Shown: piece by piece, positions 51,725 to 60,146 of the stretch
Numbering within the stretch: position 1 is the stretch's first letter
Layout of the letters: each line of letters opens with the position of its first letter
Source: Humibacter sp049446075
Lineage (GTDB): Bacteria > Actinomycetota > Actinomycetes > Actinomycetales > Microbacteriaceae
NCBI RefSeq assembly: GCF_049446075.1
Contig: NZ_JBMSEB010000001.1
Location: 868,001 to 932,000, forward strand
DNA length: 64,000 nt
Direction: 5' to 3'
The notes under the pieces: model-generated
The model's input: only the letters and a program-made list of their open reading frames with translations
What the model was told of the DNA's origin: nothing
Databases searched by the model: none
Made by a program: the position numbers and the translations under genes

Positions 51725-52791
51725 CGGCTGAGCCAGCGCCGCAGTCCCCGTTCGCACGCCTCGATCTCCGCCAGCGCGACCCGCTCGTCATCGGCGTGCG
51801 CCTTGAGTGGATCGCCCGGCCCGTAGTTGACCGCGGGGATGCCGAGGGCGGAGAACCGTGCGACATCCGTCCAGCCGTACTTCGGCCGTGGCGTCGCGCC
51901 GACCGCTGCGAGGAAGTCCTGCGCGAACGACGTGTCGAGCCCCGGCCGGGCGCCCTCTGCGAGATCGACCACCTCGACCTCGTACTCGCCGAACAGCTCG
52001 TTCAGGTGCTCGATGGCCTCCTCCCCTGAGCGGCTGGGAGCGAAACGGTAGTTGACGTGCACCACGCACTCGTCGGGAATGACGTTGGTGGCAACTCCCC
52101 CCGTGATGAGCACGGCGTTCAGCGCCTCGCGATAGACCAGCCCATCGACCTCCACCTCTCGCGGGGTGTAGTCGGCGAGCGTCTTGAGGATGCCCGCTGC
52201 CTTGTGGATGGCGTTGTCACCCACCCACGGTCGGGCCGAGTGCGCCCGCAGTCCCGTGGTGCGCACGTCGACGCGCAACGTGCCGTTGCATCCGCCCTCC
52301 ACGCCCGCTCCGGTCGGCTCGCCGAGGATGGCGAAGTCGGCGAGCAGGAGCTCCGGATGCTCGACCGACAGCCGGCGCAATCCGTTCAGCTCGGAGGAGA
52401 CCTCCTCGTTGTCGTACCAGAGCCACGTGATGTCATAGCGGGGGTCAGCGAGCTCTGCCGCGAGCACCAGCTGCACGGCGACCCCGGCCTTCATGTCGAC
52501 CGTGCCGCGTCCCCACAGGTATTCGACGCCGTCGATCGTCTCGAAGCTGGTGGGCAGGTTGCCGTTGACCGGAACCGTGTCGATGTGGCCGGCGATCGCG
52601 ACACGCTTTTCCCGTCCGAGATGGGTGCTCGCCACGACGTTGTTGCCCACCCGGGTCACCTTCAGGTGCTGCAGCGGCTCGAGGGCCTGTTCAATGGCAT
52701 CCGCCAGCTCGCGCTCGTTGCCGGAGACGGAGTCGATGTCGCAGATGGCGCGGGTGAGGTCGACCGGGCCGGCCGTGAGGTCCAGAAGCAC
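51721..52791 (-). CDS. dapE: Succinyl-diaminopimelate desuccinylase
   Basis: A 356-aa M20 metallopeptidase-fold enzyme of the succinylase branch of lysine/DAP synthesis. Zinc ligands are in VAIAGHIDTVPV, GRGTVDMKAG and YDNEEVSSE, with a dimerisation domain in the middle and NYGPGDPLKAHADDE near the end. It hydrolyses N-succinyl-LL-DAP. GTG 52791 is 6 nt after a TAGATT box that overlaps the dapD -10 box. The divergent partner dapD catalyses the earlier succinylation step. Confidence 0.95.
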   Translation of the reverse strand: MLLDLTAGPVDLTRAICDIDSVSGNERELADAIEQALEPLQHLKVTRVGNNVVASTHLGREKRVAIAGHIDTVPVNGNLPTSFETIDGVEYLWGRGTVDMKAGVAVQLVLAAELADPRYDITWLWYDNEEVSSELNGLRRLSVEHPELLLADFAILGEPTGAGVEGGCNGTLRVDVRTTGLRAHSARPWVGDNAIHKAAGILKTLADYTPREVEVDGLVYREALNAVLITGGVATNVIPDECVVHVNYRFAPSRSGEEAIEHLNELFGEYEVEVVDLAEGARPGLDTSFAQDFLAAVGATPRPKYGWTDVARFSALGIPAVNYGPGDPLKAHADDERVALAEIEACERGLRRWLSR

Positions 52792-52796
52792 GCTAC

Positions 52797-52803
52797 TAAT
52801 CTA
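52797..52803. promoter_or_regulatory. Overlapping divergent -10 boxes for dapE and dapD
   Basis: TAATCT (52797-52802, plus) ends 6 nt before dapD ATG 52809. TAGATT (minus, 52803-52798) ends 6 nt before dapE GTG 52791. The two hexamers overlap by five bases in the 17-bp space between start codons. Both messages would be leaderless, with each -35 region inside the other gene's coding sequence. Confidence 0.6.
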
Positions 52804-52808
52804 GATGC

Positions 52809-53825
52809 ATGCCCGCCGCCGAATCCGACGCCGTCCGTTCCGCCGACTTCGAGGCCGCAGAGGCGGGCGGTGCACTCGCGTCTCACGCCTGGGGGTACGG
52901 GCTCGTCACCGTTGCGGCCGACGGTACCATCCTCGACACCTGGTACCCGCAGCCGCGACTCGGGCGGCTTCCCAAAGACCGGGAGCCGTGGATCGTTCCG
53001 GCCGAACTCGAAGCTCAGACAGGTGCCGACACCCGACGCGACGTGCGTCTCGACGCCCGCGCCATCGAGATCGACCTTTCCTCACCGGTCGGCAGCACGC
53101 CGGATGCCTACCTGCGGCTGCATCTGCTCTCCCACCTTCTGGTGCAGCCGAACAGCATCGAGCTCGACGGTCTCTTCGCGCATCTGCCGATCGTGGCGTG
53201 GACGAATGCCGGCCCGATGCATCCTGCGGACTACGCGCGCCTCCGCCCGGCCCTGCAGCGGGATGGCATTCAGGCGAGCGGCATCGACAGGTTCCCGAGG
53301 CTGCTCGACTACGTCGTTCCGCAGCGGGTCCGCATAGCGGATGCCTCGCGCGTGCGCCTCGGCGCGCACCTCTCCCCTGGCACCACAGTCATGCACGAGG
53401 GCTTCGTGAACTACAACGCCGGCACGCTCGGCGCCTCGATGGTGGAGGGCCGCATCTCGCAGGGCGTCGTGGTCGGCGACGGATCGGACATCGGCGGCGG
53501 TGCGTCGATCATGGGGACCCTCTCCGGCGGGGGCACGCAGCGCGTGTCGATCGGGGAGCGGTCGCTGCTCGGCGCGAACAGCGGCATCGGCATCTCGATC
53601 GGAGACGACTGCATCGTCGAGGCCGGCCTGTACGTGACGGCGGGAACGAAGCTGGTCGTCGTCGGGTCTGCGCCTGACTCCTCGGGCCGCCCCCAAACGG
53701 TCAAGGCCGTCGAGCTCTCCGGCGTGCCGAACCTGCTCTTCCGGCGCAATTCGCTCACGGGCGCGGTCGAGGTGCTGCAGCGCAGCGGCAAAGGCATCCA
53801 GCTGAACGCCGTTTTGCACGCCTAA
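52809..53825 (+). CDS. dapD: Tetrahydrodipicolinate N-succinyltransferase
   Basis: A 338-aa enzyme of the actinobacterial DapD type: an N-terminal domain followed by a left-handed beta-helix with hexapeptide repeats (about 175-300, for example VRLGAHLSPGTTVMHEGFVN and SIGERSLLGANSGIGISIGD). It uses succinyl-CoA to succinylate tetrahydrodipicolinate in lysine and peptidoglycan precursor synthesis. ATG 52809 lacks a ribosome site, consistent with leaderless initiation. Confidence 0.95.
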   Translation: MPAAESDAVRSADFEAAEAGGALASHAWGYGLVTVAADGTILDTWYPQPRLGRLPKDREPWIVPAELEAQTGADTRRDVRLDARAIEIDLSSPVGSTPDAYLRLHLLSHLLVQPNSIELDGLFAHLPIVAWTNAGPMHPADYARLRPALQRDGIQASGIDRFPRLLDYVVPQRVRIADASRVRLGAHLSPGTTVMHEGFVNYNAGTLGASMVEGRISQGVVVGDGSDIGGGASIMGTLSGGGTQRVSIGERSLLGANSGIGISIGDDCIVEAGLYVTAGTKLVVVGSAPDSSGRPQTVKAVELSGVPNLLFRRNSLTGAVEVLQRSGKGIQLNAVLHA

Positions 53826-53900
53826 GCGGGTCGCCGACCTTCCCCGGTGCGTCGGCCGCCGCCGATACGATGAGCGCGACGGCCGACACGAAGGAGTGAA

Positions 53901-56486
53901 GTGGGCACCGACGCATCGCGCCTGAGTCGCAGGCATCCGTTCTGGCGGTTCCTTGGCATCCTCCTCGCCATCGTCGTGACTCTCGCGGTGATCGTGGGCG
54001 TTCTGGGCTTCTGGACGGTGACCAGGTCGTTCCCGCAGACGACGGGCACTCTGTCGGTTCCCGGCCTCAAGGCCAAGGTGGAGGTGCAGCGCGACGACGC
54101 GGGCATCCCGCAGATCACGGCATCCAGCGCGCACGATCTGTTTCTCGCCGAGGGCTACGTGCACGCGCAGGACCGGTTCTGGGAGATGGACTTCCGCAGG
54201 CACGTCACGGCCGGGCGCCTGAGCGAGTTGTTCGGCAAGAGCCAGATCGGCACGGACGAGTTCATCCGCACGCTCGGCTGGCGACGCGTGGCCGAGCAGG
54301 AGGTCAAGCAGATGGATGCGACCTCGCTCTCGTACTACCAGGCGTATGCGGATGGGGTGAACGCCTACCTCGCCGACCACAAGGGAGCCGACCTCTCCCT
54401 GGAGTACGCGGTGCTCGGGCTGCAGAACTCCGGCTACAAGCCCGAGAAGTGGACGCCCGCAGATTCCGTCGCGTGGCTGAAGGCCATGGCGTGGGACCTG
54501 CGATCCAATCTCGAAGACGAGCTCGACCGCGCGCTGCTCGCGACGAAGTTCTCACCGGAGCAGATCGCGCAACTGCATCCCACGTACCCCTACGCCTCGC
54601 ACCCCACCATCACGGATGCCGGCGGCGGCAACCCGCAGCGCGTGGCTCCCGCGGTGTCCCCCACCGCAGACACCACTGCCGCAGCCACGGCTTCCGATTC
54701 GGAGGCCGCGGCAAAGGACGTCGCCGATCTCGCGACGCGAGTGCAGGCATCCGCTGCGAAGGTGCCAGCACTGCTCGGCATCAACAGCGATGACATCGGC
54801 TCGAACTCCTGGGTGGTCGCCGGCTCGCATACGGCCACCGGAAAGCCCATGCTCTCCAACGATCCGCATCTGGGACCGGCGGCACCGAGCATCTGGTACC
54901 AAGTCGGGCTGCACTGCTCCCAGGTGCGCCCATCGTGTCCGTTCGATGTCGCCGGCTTCAGCTTCTCCGGCCTGCCGGGCGTGATCATCGGGCACAACGA
55001 CCGCATCGCATGGGGGTTCACCAACCTGGGTCCGGACGTTGCCGACCTCTACCTCGAGAAGCTGAGTGGTACGGGCTATGAGTACGACGGGCAGGTGCTG
55101 CCGTTCACAACGCGCAAGGAGACCATCAAGGTGGCAGGCGGTAAGCCCGTCACCATCACGGTGCGCTCAACGGTGCACGGCCCGATAGTCACGGGCGGGG
55201 ACTACGACACCATCGTCAAGAGCCACCGTAAGCCGACGGGTGATGTTCCCGGCGGTAACTACGCCTTGTCGCTGCAGTGGACGGCACTCACACCCGGCAC
55301 GACGGCCCAGTCCATCTTCGCTCTCGACGAGGCGCGCGATTGGCAGGGATTCAGGGATGCCGCCCGCAAGTTCGCGGTGCCCGCGCAGAACCTCATCTAC
55401 GCAGACACCGCGGGAAACATCGGGTACCAGGCGCCCGGCACGATCCCGATCCGCAAGCAGGGCGACGGCACGACCATCACTCCAGGCTGGTCGAGCGCGT
55501 ATGGCTGGAGCGGCTACATCCCCTTCGATCAGCTACCGAGCGTCTACAACCCGTCGAGCGGCTTCATCGTCACGGCCAACAACGCGGCGGTGGGGCCGGG
55601 CTTCGCGCTCAACCTCACGCAGGATTGGGATTCCGGCTACCGGGCCGACCGCATCACGAGCGACCTGCAGAAGCTGATCGCGTCCGGCAAGAAGATCACG
55701 TCCGCCGACATGTCCAAGGTGGATGCCGACACGTACGACGCGAACGCGGCCGTGCTCGTTCCGTTGCTGCAGAACGCTTCCCTCGATGACGGAACCCGCA
55801 AAGCCGTCGACCTGCTCGCACACTGGAACTACCACGACGACGCCGACAGCGCGGCCGCCGCCTACTTCAACATCTTCTGGCGAAACCTGCTGCACGACGC
55901 GTTCGCTCGCAAGCTGCCGTCGGGTGCTGCACCCGTCGGAGGCGACAGGTGGTTCCAGGTGGTCGGCGCTCTGTCCAAGGAGCAGAACTCGTCATGGTGG
56001 GTCGACGGTGACCTGGGTGTCGGCAACCGTGACGAGATGTTCGCCTATGCCGCCGACCAGGCTTACCACGAGGCCGTGAAGCTCATGGGACCCGACATGT
56101 CCTCGTGGAAGTGGGGAGACATCCACACGCTCGAGGTCACCAACCAGAGCTTCGGCGAGTCGGGCATCGGGCCGATCGAATGGCTCTTCAACCGAGGACC
56201 GTACCGGTTGGGCGGCGGCTCATCGGTTGTGGATGCCGTGGGCTGGGACGCTTCGCGGGGCTACGACGTGAACTGGGTGCCGTCCATGCGGCAGGTGATC
56301 GACCTCGGGCACTTCGACCGGTCCACCTGGATCAACCTGACCGGCGACTCCGGCCACGCATTCCACCCGCACTACGTGGACCAGACCACGCTGTGGCAGC
56401 TGAACAAGACCCGTGCCTGGCCGTTCACGCCGGATGCCGTCGCGAAGAGCACCAAGGACACCCTGACGCTGGCGCCCGCCTCGTAG
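53901..56486 (+). CDS. Penicillin acylase family protein (Ntn hydrolase)
   Basis: An 861-aa precursor with an N-terminal membrane anchor (about 16-40). The A chain is followed by a spacer containing an Ala/Thr-rich stretch, then the B chain starting at the autocatalytic nucleophile Ser301 (codon at 54801) in DDIGSNSWVVAGSHT. SNDPHLGPAAPSIWYQVGLH, GVIIGHNDRIAWGFTN and a C-terminal SGHAFHPHYVDQTTLW are family hallmarks. It likely hydrolyses amides such as beta-lactam side chains or acyl-homoserine lactones outside the cell; the substrate is unknown. GTG 53901 follows AAGGAG. Confidence 0.93.
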   Translation: MGTDASRLSRRHPFWRFLGILLAIVVTLAVIVGVLGFWTVTRSFPQTTGTLSVPGLKAKVEVQRDDAGIPQITASSAHDLFLAEGYVHAQDRFWEMDFRRHVTAGRLSELFGKSQIGTDEFIRTLGWRRVAEQEVKQMDATSLSYYQAYADGVNAYLADHKGADLSLEYAVLGLQNSGYKPEKWTPADSVAWLKAMAWDLRSNLEDELDRALLATKFSPEQIAQLHPTYPYASHPTITDAGGGNPQRVAPAVSPTADTTAAATASDSEAAAKDVADLATRVQASAAKVPALLGINSDDIGSNSWVVAGSHTATGKPMLSNDPHLGPAAPSIWYQVGLHCSQVRPSCPFDVAGFSFSGLPGVIIGHNDRIAWGFTNLGPDVADLYLEKLSGTGYEYDGQVLPFTTRKETIKVAGGKPVTITVRSTVHGPIVTGGDYDTIVKSHRKPTGDVPGGNYALSLQWTALTPGTTAQSIFALDEARDWQGFRDAARKFAVPAQNLIYADTAGNIGYQAPGTIPIRKQGDGTTITPGWSSAYGWSGYIPFDQLPSVYNPSSGFIVTANNAAVGPGFALNLTQDWDSGYRADRITSDLQKLIASGKKITSADMSKVDADTYDANAAVLVPLLQNASLDDGTRKAVDLLAHWNYHDDADSAAAAYFNIFWRNLLHDAFARKLPSGAAPVGGDRWFQVVGALSKEQNSSWWVDGDLGVGNRDEMFAYAADQAYHEAVKLMGPDMSSWKWGDIHTLEVTNQSFGESGIGPIEWLFNRGPYRLGGGSSVVDAVGWDASRGYDVNWVPSMRQVIDLGHFDRSTWINLTGDSGHAFHPHYVDQTTLWQLNKTRAWPFTPDAVAKSTKDTLTLAPAS

Positions 56487-56516
56487 CCGGCACGGCCGCG
56501 AGGCAGGCCGGGCGTG

Positions 56517-57827
56517 CTAGCGCTCGGACGGGTAGTTTCGCTCGGGCTCACCCACGTAGAGCTGCTGCGGACGCCCGATCTTTGTAGCCGGGTCCGCGTT
56601 CAGCTCACGCCAGTGCGCGATCCAGCCGGGCAGGCGTCCGATCGCAAACAGCACGGTGAACATGCGGGTGGGGAAGCCCATCGCCTTGTAGATCACGCCC
56701 GTGTAGAAGTCGACGTTCGGGTACAGCTTGCGCTGGATGAAGTAGTCGTCGTCGAGCGCGATCTGCTCGAGTTCCTTCGCGATGTCAAGCAGCGGGTCGT
56801 GCACGCCCAGATCTTGCAGCACGGCATCCGCGCTCTCCTTGACGAGCTTGGCGCGCGGGTCGTAGTTCTTGTAGACGCGGTGCCCGAAACCCATCAGGCG
56901 AACGCCGTCTTCCTTGTTCTTCACGCGCTCCACGAAGCGGTGCACGCTCTCGCCTGAGTCCCTGATGGTGGCGAGCATGTCGAGCACGGCCTCGTTGGCG
57001 CCGCCGTGCAACGGACCGTACAGAGCGTTGACTCCGGCAGAGATCGAAGAAAACAGATTCGCCTGCGTCGACCCGACGAGGCGCACCGTCGAGGTGGAGG
57101 CGTTCTGCTCATGATCGGCGTGGAGGATGAGCAGCCGCTCGAGCGCCCTCGACACCGTCGGGTTGACCTCGTACGACTCCGCCATGGTGCCGAAGTTGAG
57201 CCGCAGGAAGTTGTCGACGAAGCTCAACGAGTTATCGGGGTAAAGGAAGGCCTGCCCGAGGCTCTTCTTGTGGGCGTACGCCGCGATGACGGGCAGCTTT
57301 GCCAGCAGACGGATCGTGGAGAGCTCGACCGCCTCCGGATCGTGGATGCTCAGCGAATCCTGGTAGAACGTGCCAAGTGCCGAGACCGCGCTGGAGAGCA
57401 CGGACATGGGGTGCGCGTCGTGCGGCAGGGCGCTGAAGAAGCGCCTCAGGTCTTCGTGCAGCAGCGTGTGCCTGCGGATGCGTTCGTCGAACGCGCCAAG
57501 CTCGTCGGCGGTGGGCAGCTCGCCGTGGATGAGCAGCCACGCGACCTCGAGAAAAGTCGAGTTCGCGGCCAGTTCCTCGATCGGGTAGCCGCGATAGCGC
57601 AGGATTCCCGCCTCGCCGTCGATGTACGTGATCTCAGAGCGCGTGGCGGCCGTGTTGACGAATCCGTAGTCGAGCGAGGTGAAGCCGGTCTGCTTGGTGA
57701 GCGTCGAGATGTCGATGCTGGATGCGCCGTCCACGCTGGGCAGGATCGGGAACTCCGCACTTCCGCCCGGGTACGTCAGAGTGGCTCGCGTTTCGCCTTC
57801 CGCTCCGTCGTGACCACCTGCGTTCAC
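56517..57827 (-). CDS. gltA: Citrate synthase (type II, hexameric)
   Basis: A 436-aa enzyme that condenses acetyl-CoA and oxaloacetate. Catalytic residues are in ILHADHEQNASTS, GPLHGGANEAVL, GFGHRVYKNYDPRA and NVDFYTGVIYKAMGFP. The N-terminal beta-strand extension (TLTYPGGSAEFPILPSVDG) marks the gram-negative-like hexameric type rather than methylcitrate synthase. GTG 57827 has GAGGAG directly upstream; ATG 57854 would add nine residues. It is convergent with the acylase gene, 30 bp apart. Confidence 0.95.
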   Translation of the reverse strand: MNAGGHDGAEGETRATLTYPGGSAEFPILPSVDGASSIDISTLTKQTGFTSLDYGFVNTAATRSEITYIDGEAGILRYRGYPIEELAANSTFLEVAWLLIHGELPTADELGAFDERIRRHTLLHEDLRRFFSALPHDAHPMSVLSSAVSALGTFYQDSLSIHDPEAVELSTIRLLAKLPVIAAYAHKKSLGQAFLYPDNSLSFVDNFLRLNFGTMAESYEVNPTVSRALERLLILHADHEQNASTSTVRLVGSTQANLFSSISAGVNALYGPLHGGANEAVLDMLATIRDSGESVHRFVERVKNKEDGVRLMGFGHRVYKNYDPRAKLVKESADAVLQDLGVHDPLLDIAKELEQIALDDDYFIQRKLYPNVDFYTGVIYKAMGFPTRMFTVLFAIGRLPGWIAHWRELNADPATKIGRPQQLYVGEPERNYPSER

Positions 57828-57933
57828 TCGAGTCTCCTCACGAATATGCGCCAACGAACGTGCCAGTACAGCCTACGGGCAAAGGTGGTCCACTGTCGTA
57901 CCCGCCAACGGCACCCCCGTTCAGCGTGAGAAA

Positions 57934-57948
57934 CCCGCCAAAAGCGGG
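57934..57948 (-). terminator. Rho-independent-like terminator after dapC
   Basis: On the minus strand CCCGC-TTTTG-GCGGG is followed by TTTCTC, about 60 nt after the dapC stop at 58007. Confidence 0.55.
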
Positions 57949-58006
57949 CATTCTGCGCGGCCGAAGAGTGAATCCGGTGTCGATGTCACGGCTACTCGCC
58001 GCCCAC

Positions 58007-59113
58007 TCAGAGCAAGGCGAGCCGTTCAGCCGCAGCGTCGATTCGCTCGTCGGTGGCAGTGAGCGAGAATCGCACATGCTGCGGGAAGAAGTCGCCGTAG
58101 AACACTCCTGGGCCGGCGAGGATGCCGACGTCCGCCAGCCTGCCCATGGTGGTCCAGGCATCCTCGCCCGCGGTAGCCCACAGGTAGAGGCCGGCCTCGC
58201 TGTGGTCGATACGGAACCCCGATGCCCGCAGCGCAGGCAGGAGCACCTCGCGCCTGCTCCGGTACCTGTCCACCTGCTCCCGAACGGCCTCGTCATCGCC
58301 CAAGGCGACCACCATCGCCCGCTGCAGCGGGGCAGGCAGCATGAGGCCCGCGTGCTTGCGCACAGTCAGCAGCTTCGCGATGAGCTGCCGGTCACCCGCG
58401 AGGAACGCGGCACGGTACCCGGCCATATTCGACTGCTTGCTCAGCGAGTACACCGAGAGAACGCCGCTCGTGTCGTCGCCGATCACCCGCGGGTCGAGGA
58501 TGCTCGGCACCGGTTCGGTCGCCCAGCGCCCCTCCCAGCCGAGTTCGGCGTAGCACTCGTCGTTCGCGATCACGGCGCCAAGCTCGCGGGCACGCTCGAC
58601 CGCCCTGCGCAGGAACGCCTCATCGAGCACCCGACCGTCCGGATTCCCTGGGGAGTTCAGCCAGATGAGCTTCGTACCCTCCGGCCACTCGTCCGGTTCG
58701 TCGGCCGCAACCGCATGCGCCTGCACGATGGCCGCGCCGATGGCGTAGGTCGGATAGGCGGCACGTGGATGCACGACGACATCGCCCTCGCCGAGGCCGA
58801 GCAGCACGGGAAGCAGGGCGACGAGCTCCTTCGACCCGATGGTGGGCAGCACATTCGAGGCCGCCAGGCCCGGCACTCCCCTGCGCCGCAGGTACCACGA
58901 CGAGATGGCATCTCGCAGCTCGGCCGTCCCGGCCGTCTGCGGGTAGGCGTGGGCATCCGTCGCCTCCGCCAGTGCTCTGCGCACGGACTCAGGTGTCGGG
59001 TCGACCGGTGACCCGATCGACAGGTCGACGATGCCGCCCGGATGCCTGCGGGCACGCTCGGCGAACGGGGCGACCTGATCCCATGGGTAGTCGGGCAGAT
59101 CCGGACGGGACAC
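58007..59113 (-). CDS. dapC: Succinyldiaminopimelate transaminase
   Basis: A 368-aa fold-type I PLP aminotransferase. It has the N-terminal LPDYPWDQVAPFAERARRHP signature of actinobacterial DapC, LIWLNSPGNPDGRV, VIANDECYAELGWEG and the PLP lysine in VYSLSKQSNMAGYR. It makes N-succinyl-LL-DAP's ketoacid interconversion with glutamate, linking dapD and dapE. GTG 59113 lies 15 bp after fdxA, the usual actinobacterial fdxA-dapC operon. Confidence 0.93.
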   Translation of the reverse strand: MSRPDLPDYPWDQVAPFAERARRHPGGIVDLSIGSPVDPTPESVRRALAEATDAHAYPQTAGTAELRDAISSWYLRRRGVPGLAASNVLPTIGSKELVALLPVLLGLGEGDVVVHPRAAYPTYAIGAAIVQAHAVAADEPDEWPEGTKLIWLNSPGNPDGRVLDEAFLRRAVERARELGAVIANDECYAELGWEGRWATEPVPSILDPRVIGDDTSGVLSVYSLSKQSNMAGYRAAFLAGDRQLIAKLLTVRKHAGLMLPAPLQRAMVVALGDDEAVREQVDRYRSRREVLLPALRASGFRIDHSEAGLYLWATAGEDAWTTMGRLADVGILAGPGVFYGDFFPQHVRFSLTATDERIDAAAERLALL

Positions 59114-59128
59114 GGTTGGCCCGGCCGG

Positions 59129-59449
59129 TCAGTGGCTCTGCGGCGGAAGCGCTGCCACCAGGGGGTGGTCCTTCGGGATCACGCCGACCTTCGCTGCGCC
59201 GCCCGGCGATCCGATGTCGTCGAAGAACTCCACGTTCGCCCGGTAGTAGTCGCTCCAGACCTCTGGCAGGTCGTCCTCGTAGTAGATGGCCTCGACAGGG
59301 CACACCGGCTCGCATGCACCGCAGTCCACGCACTCGTCCGGGTGGATGTACAGCGAGCGCTCACCCTCGTAAATGCAGTCCACCGGGCATTCGTCGACGC
59401 ATGCGCGGTCTTTCACATCCACACACGGCAGAGCGATGACATAGGTCAC
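59129..59449 (-). CDS. fdxA: 7Fe ferredoxin FdxA
   Basis: A 106-aa ferredoxin with [3Fe-4S] and [4Fe-4S] cysteine sets in PCVDVKDRACVDECPVDC and CVDCGACEPVCPVEAI. It is a soluble electron carrier. GTG 59449 is preceded by GAGGAG at good spacing; ATG 59485 lies between the -10 box and that site and is less likely. It heads the fdxA-dapC operon. Confidence 0.95.
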   Translation of the reverse strand: MTYVIALPCVDVKDRACVDECPVDCIYEGERSLYIHPDECVDCGACEPVCPVEAIYYEDDLPEVWSDYYRANVEFFDDIGSPGGAAKVGVIPKDHPLVAALPPQSH

Positions 59450-59488
59450 GTGGGCTGGCTCCTCTCGGGCTCTCTTGAGCGCCATGCA

Positions 59489-59494
59489 AGTCTA
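59489..59494 (-). promoter_or_regulatory. Putative -10 box TAGACT for fdxA-dapC
   Basis: TAGACT on the minus strand predicts a transcript start near 59482 and a leader of about 33 nt that carries GAGGAG before GTG 59449. Unlike many neighbours, this message would have a normal ribosome site. Confidence 0.4.
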
Positions 59495-59566
59495 CGACGG
59501 CGGTTTACAGCTCGTGACGCCCCGTGACACCGCGTGACGGACGATGCAACGGAATTGCCTGCACGC

Positions 59567-59932
59567 TCAGGATGCCCGCGGGCGAGCGGCGAACCGAGGC
59601 CACCCGACCACCAGAAGAGCGATCGCGAGGGTGCCGCCCATCCAGGTCCAGCCGATCGCGCTGTCGGTGATGAGCACCGACCCGCCGAAGCTCTTCTGCG
59701 AGAGAACGCCGATCGCGATCAGGGCTCCGAGCGCTGCGCACACCGTGTACAGCCTGCCCGTGCTGAGCAACCGGATGCCCGCCAGCAGGCATCCGAGTGC
59801 GGCCAGCGCCACCACGATGCCCCAGGGCAGATGCAAAGTGCCCACGGTCGCCGTGTGCACCAGTGTGCCGAGGGCTCCGAACACGATGCCGACGAGGCCG
59901 AGCAGAACGGCGGTCAGCAGGCGCACGAGCAT
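59567..59932 (-). CDS. Four-helix hypothetical membrane protein
   Basis: A 121-aa hydrophobic protein (VRLLTAVLLGLVGIVFGALG and three further helices) with a basic end. It resembles short actinobacterial DUF6113-like membrane proteins, but I cannot name a function. ATG 59932 lies 6 nt after a TAGGAT box, matching the leaderless pattern; GTG 59938 is two codons upstream. It lies next to fdxA but 117 bp downstream of nothing else on its strand. Confidence 0.75.
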   Translation of the reverse strand: MLVRLLTAVLLGLVGIVFGALGTLVHTATVGTLHLPWGIVVALAALGCLLAGIRLLSTGRLYTVCAALGALIAIGVLSQKSFGGSVLITDSAIGWTWMGGTLAIALLVVGWPRFAARPRAS

Positions 59933-59938
59933 GCTCAC

Positions 59939-59944
59939 ATCCTA
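59939..59944 (-). promoter_or_regulatory. Leaderless -10 box TAGGAT
   Basis: TAGGAT on the minus strand is followed by GTGAGC (6 nt) and ATG 59932 of the small membrane protein. Confidence 0.45.
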
Positions 59945-60052
59945 TTGAGTGGTCGCTGCCGGGCGGAGTGCTGCGAGCCGCCGGGGTCGGCGTCGAGCTG
60001 ACGGGGCGGCGGGCGTGAACCTGACCTGGTCCACGGGCGTCGAGCTCCCGAG

Positions 60053-60082
60053 TGGACACCGCGGCCCCTTCGCGGATACAGT
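60053..60082 (+). promoter_or_regulatory. Putative efeUOB promoter
   Basis: TGGACA (60053-60058; five of six matches to TTGACA), an 18-bp spacer and TACAGT (60077-60082) form a plausible promoter whose start would fall at the edge of the iron box. Confidence 0.5.
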
Positions 60083-60091
60083 CGATGCAGG

Positions 60092-60110
60092 TAAGGTTAG
60101 CCTTACCGAA
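60092..60110. promoter_or_regulatory. DtxR/IdeR iron box upstream of efeU
   Basis: TAAGGTTAGCCTTACCGAA matches the 19-bp DtxR/IdeR consensus (TWAGGTWAGSCTWACCTWA) at all but one position. It overlaps the predicted transcript start 37 nt before the efeU GTG, so iron-loaded regulator should repress the operon. Confidence 0.88.
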
Positions 60111-60146
60111 TTCCCCCGAATCCCCTCCTCCCCTGAAGGCTCCCCT

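Noticed and set aside
60058..60074. CCGCG/CGCGG hairpin before efeU as a riboswitch or attenuator
   Set aside because: It lies upstream of the predicted transcript start and has no riboswitch core sequence.
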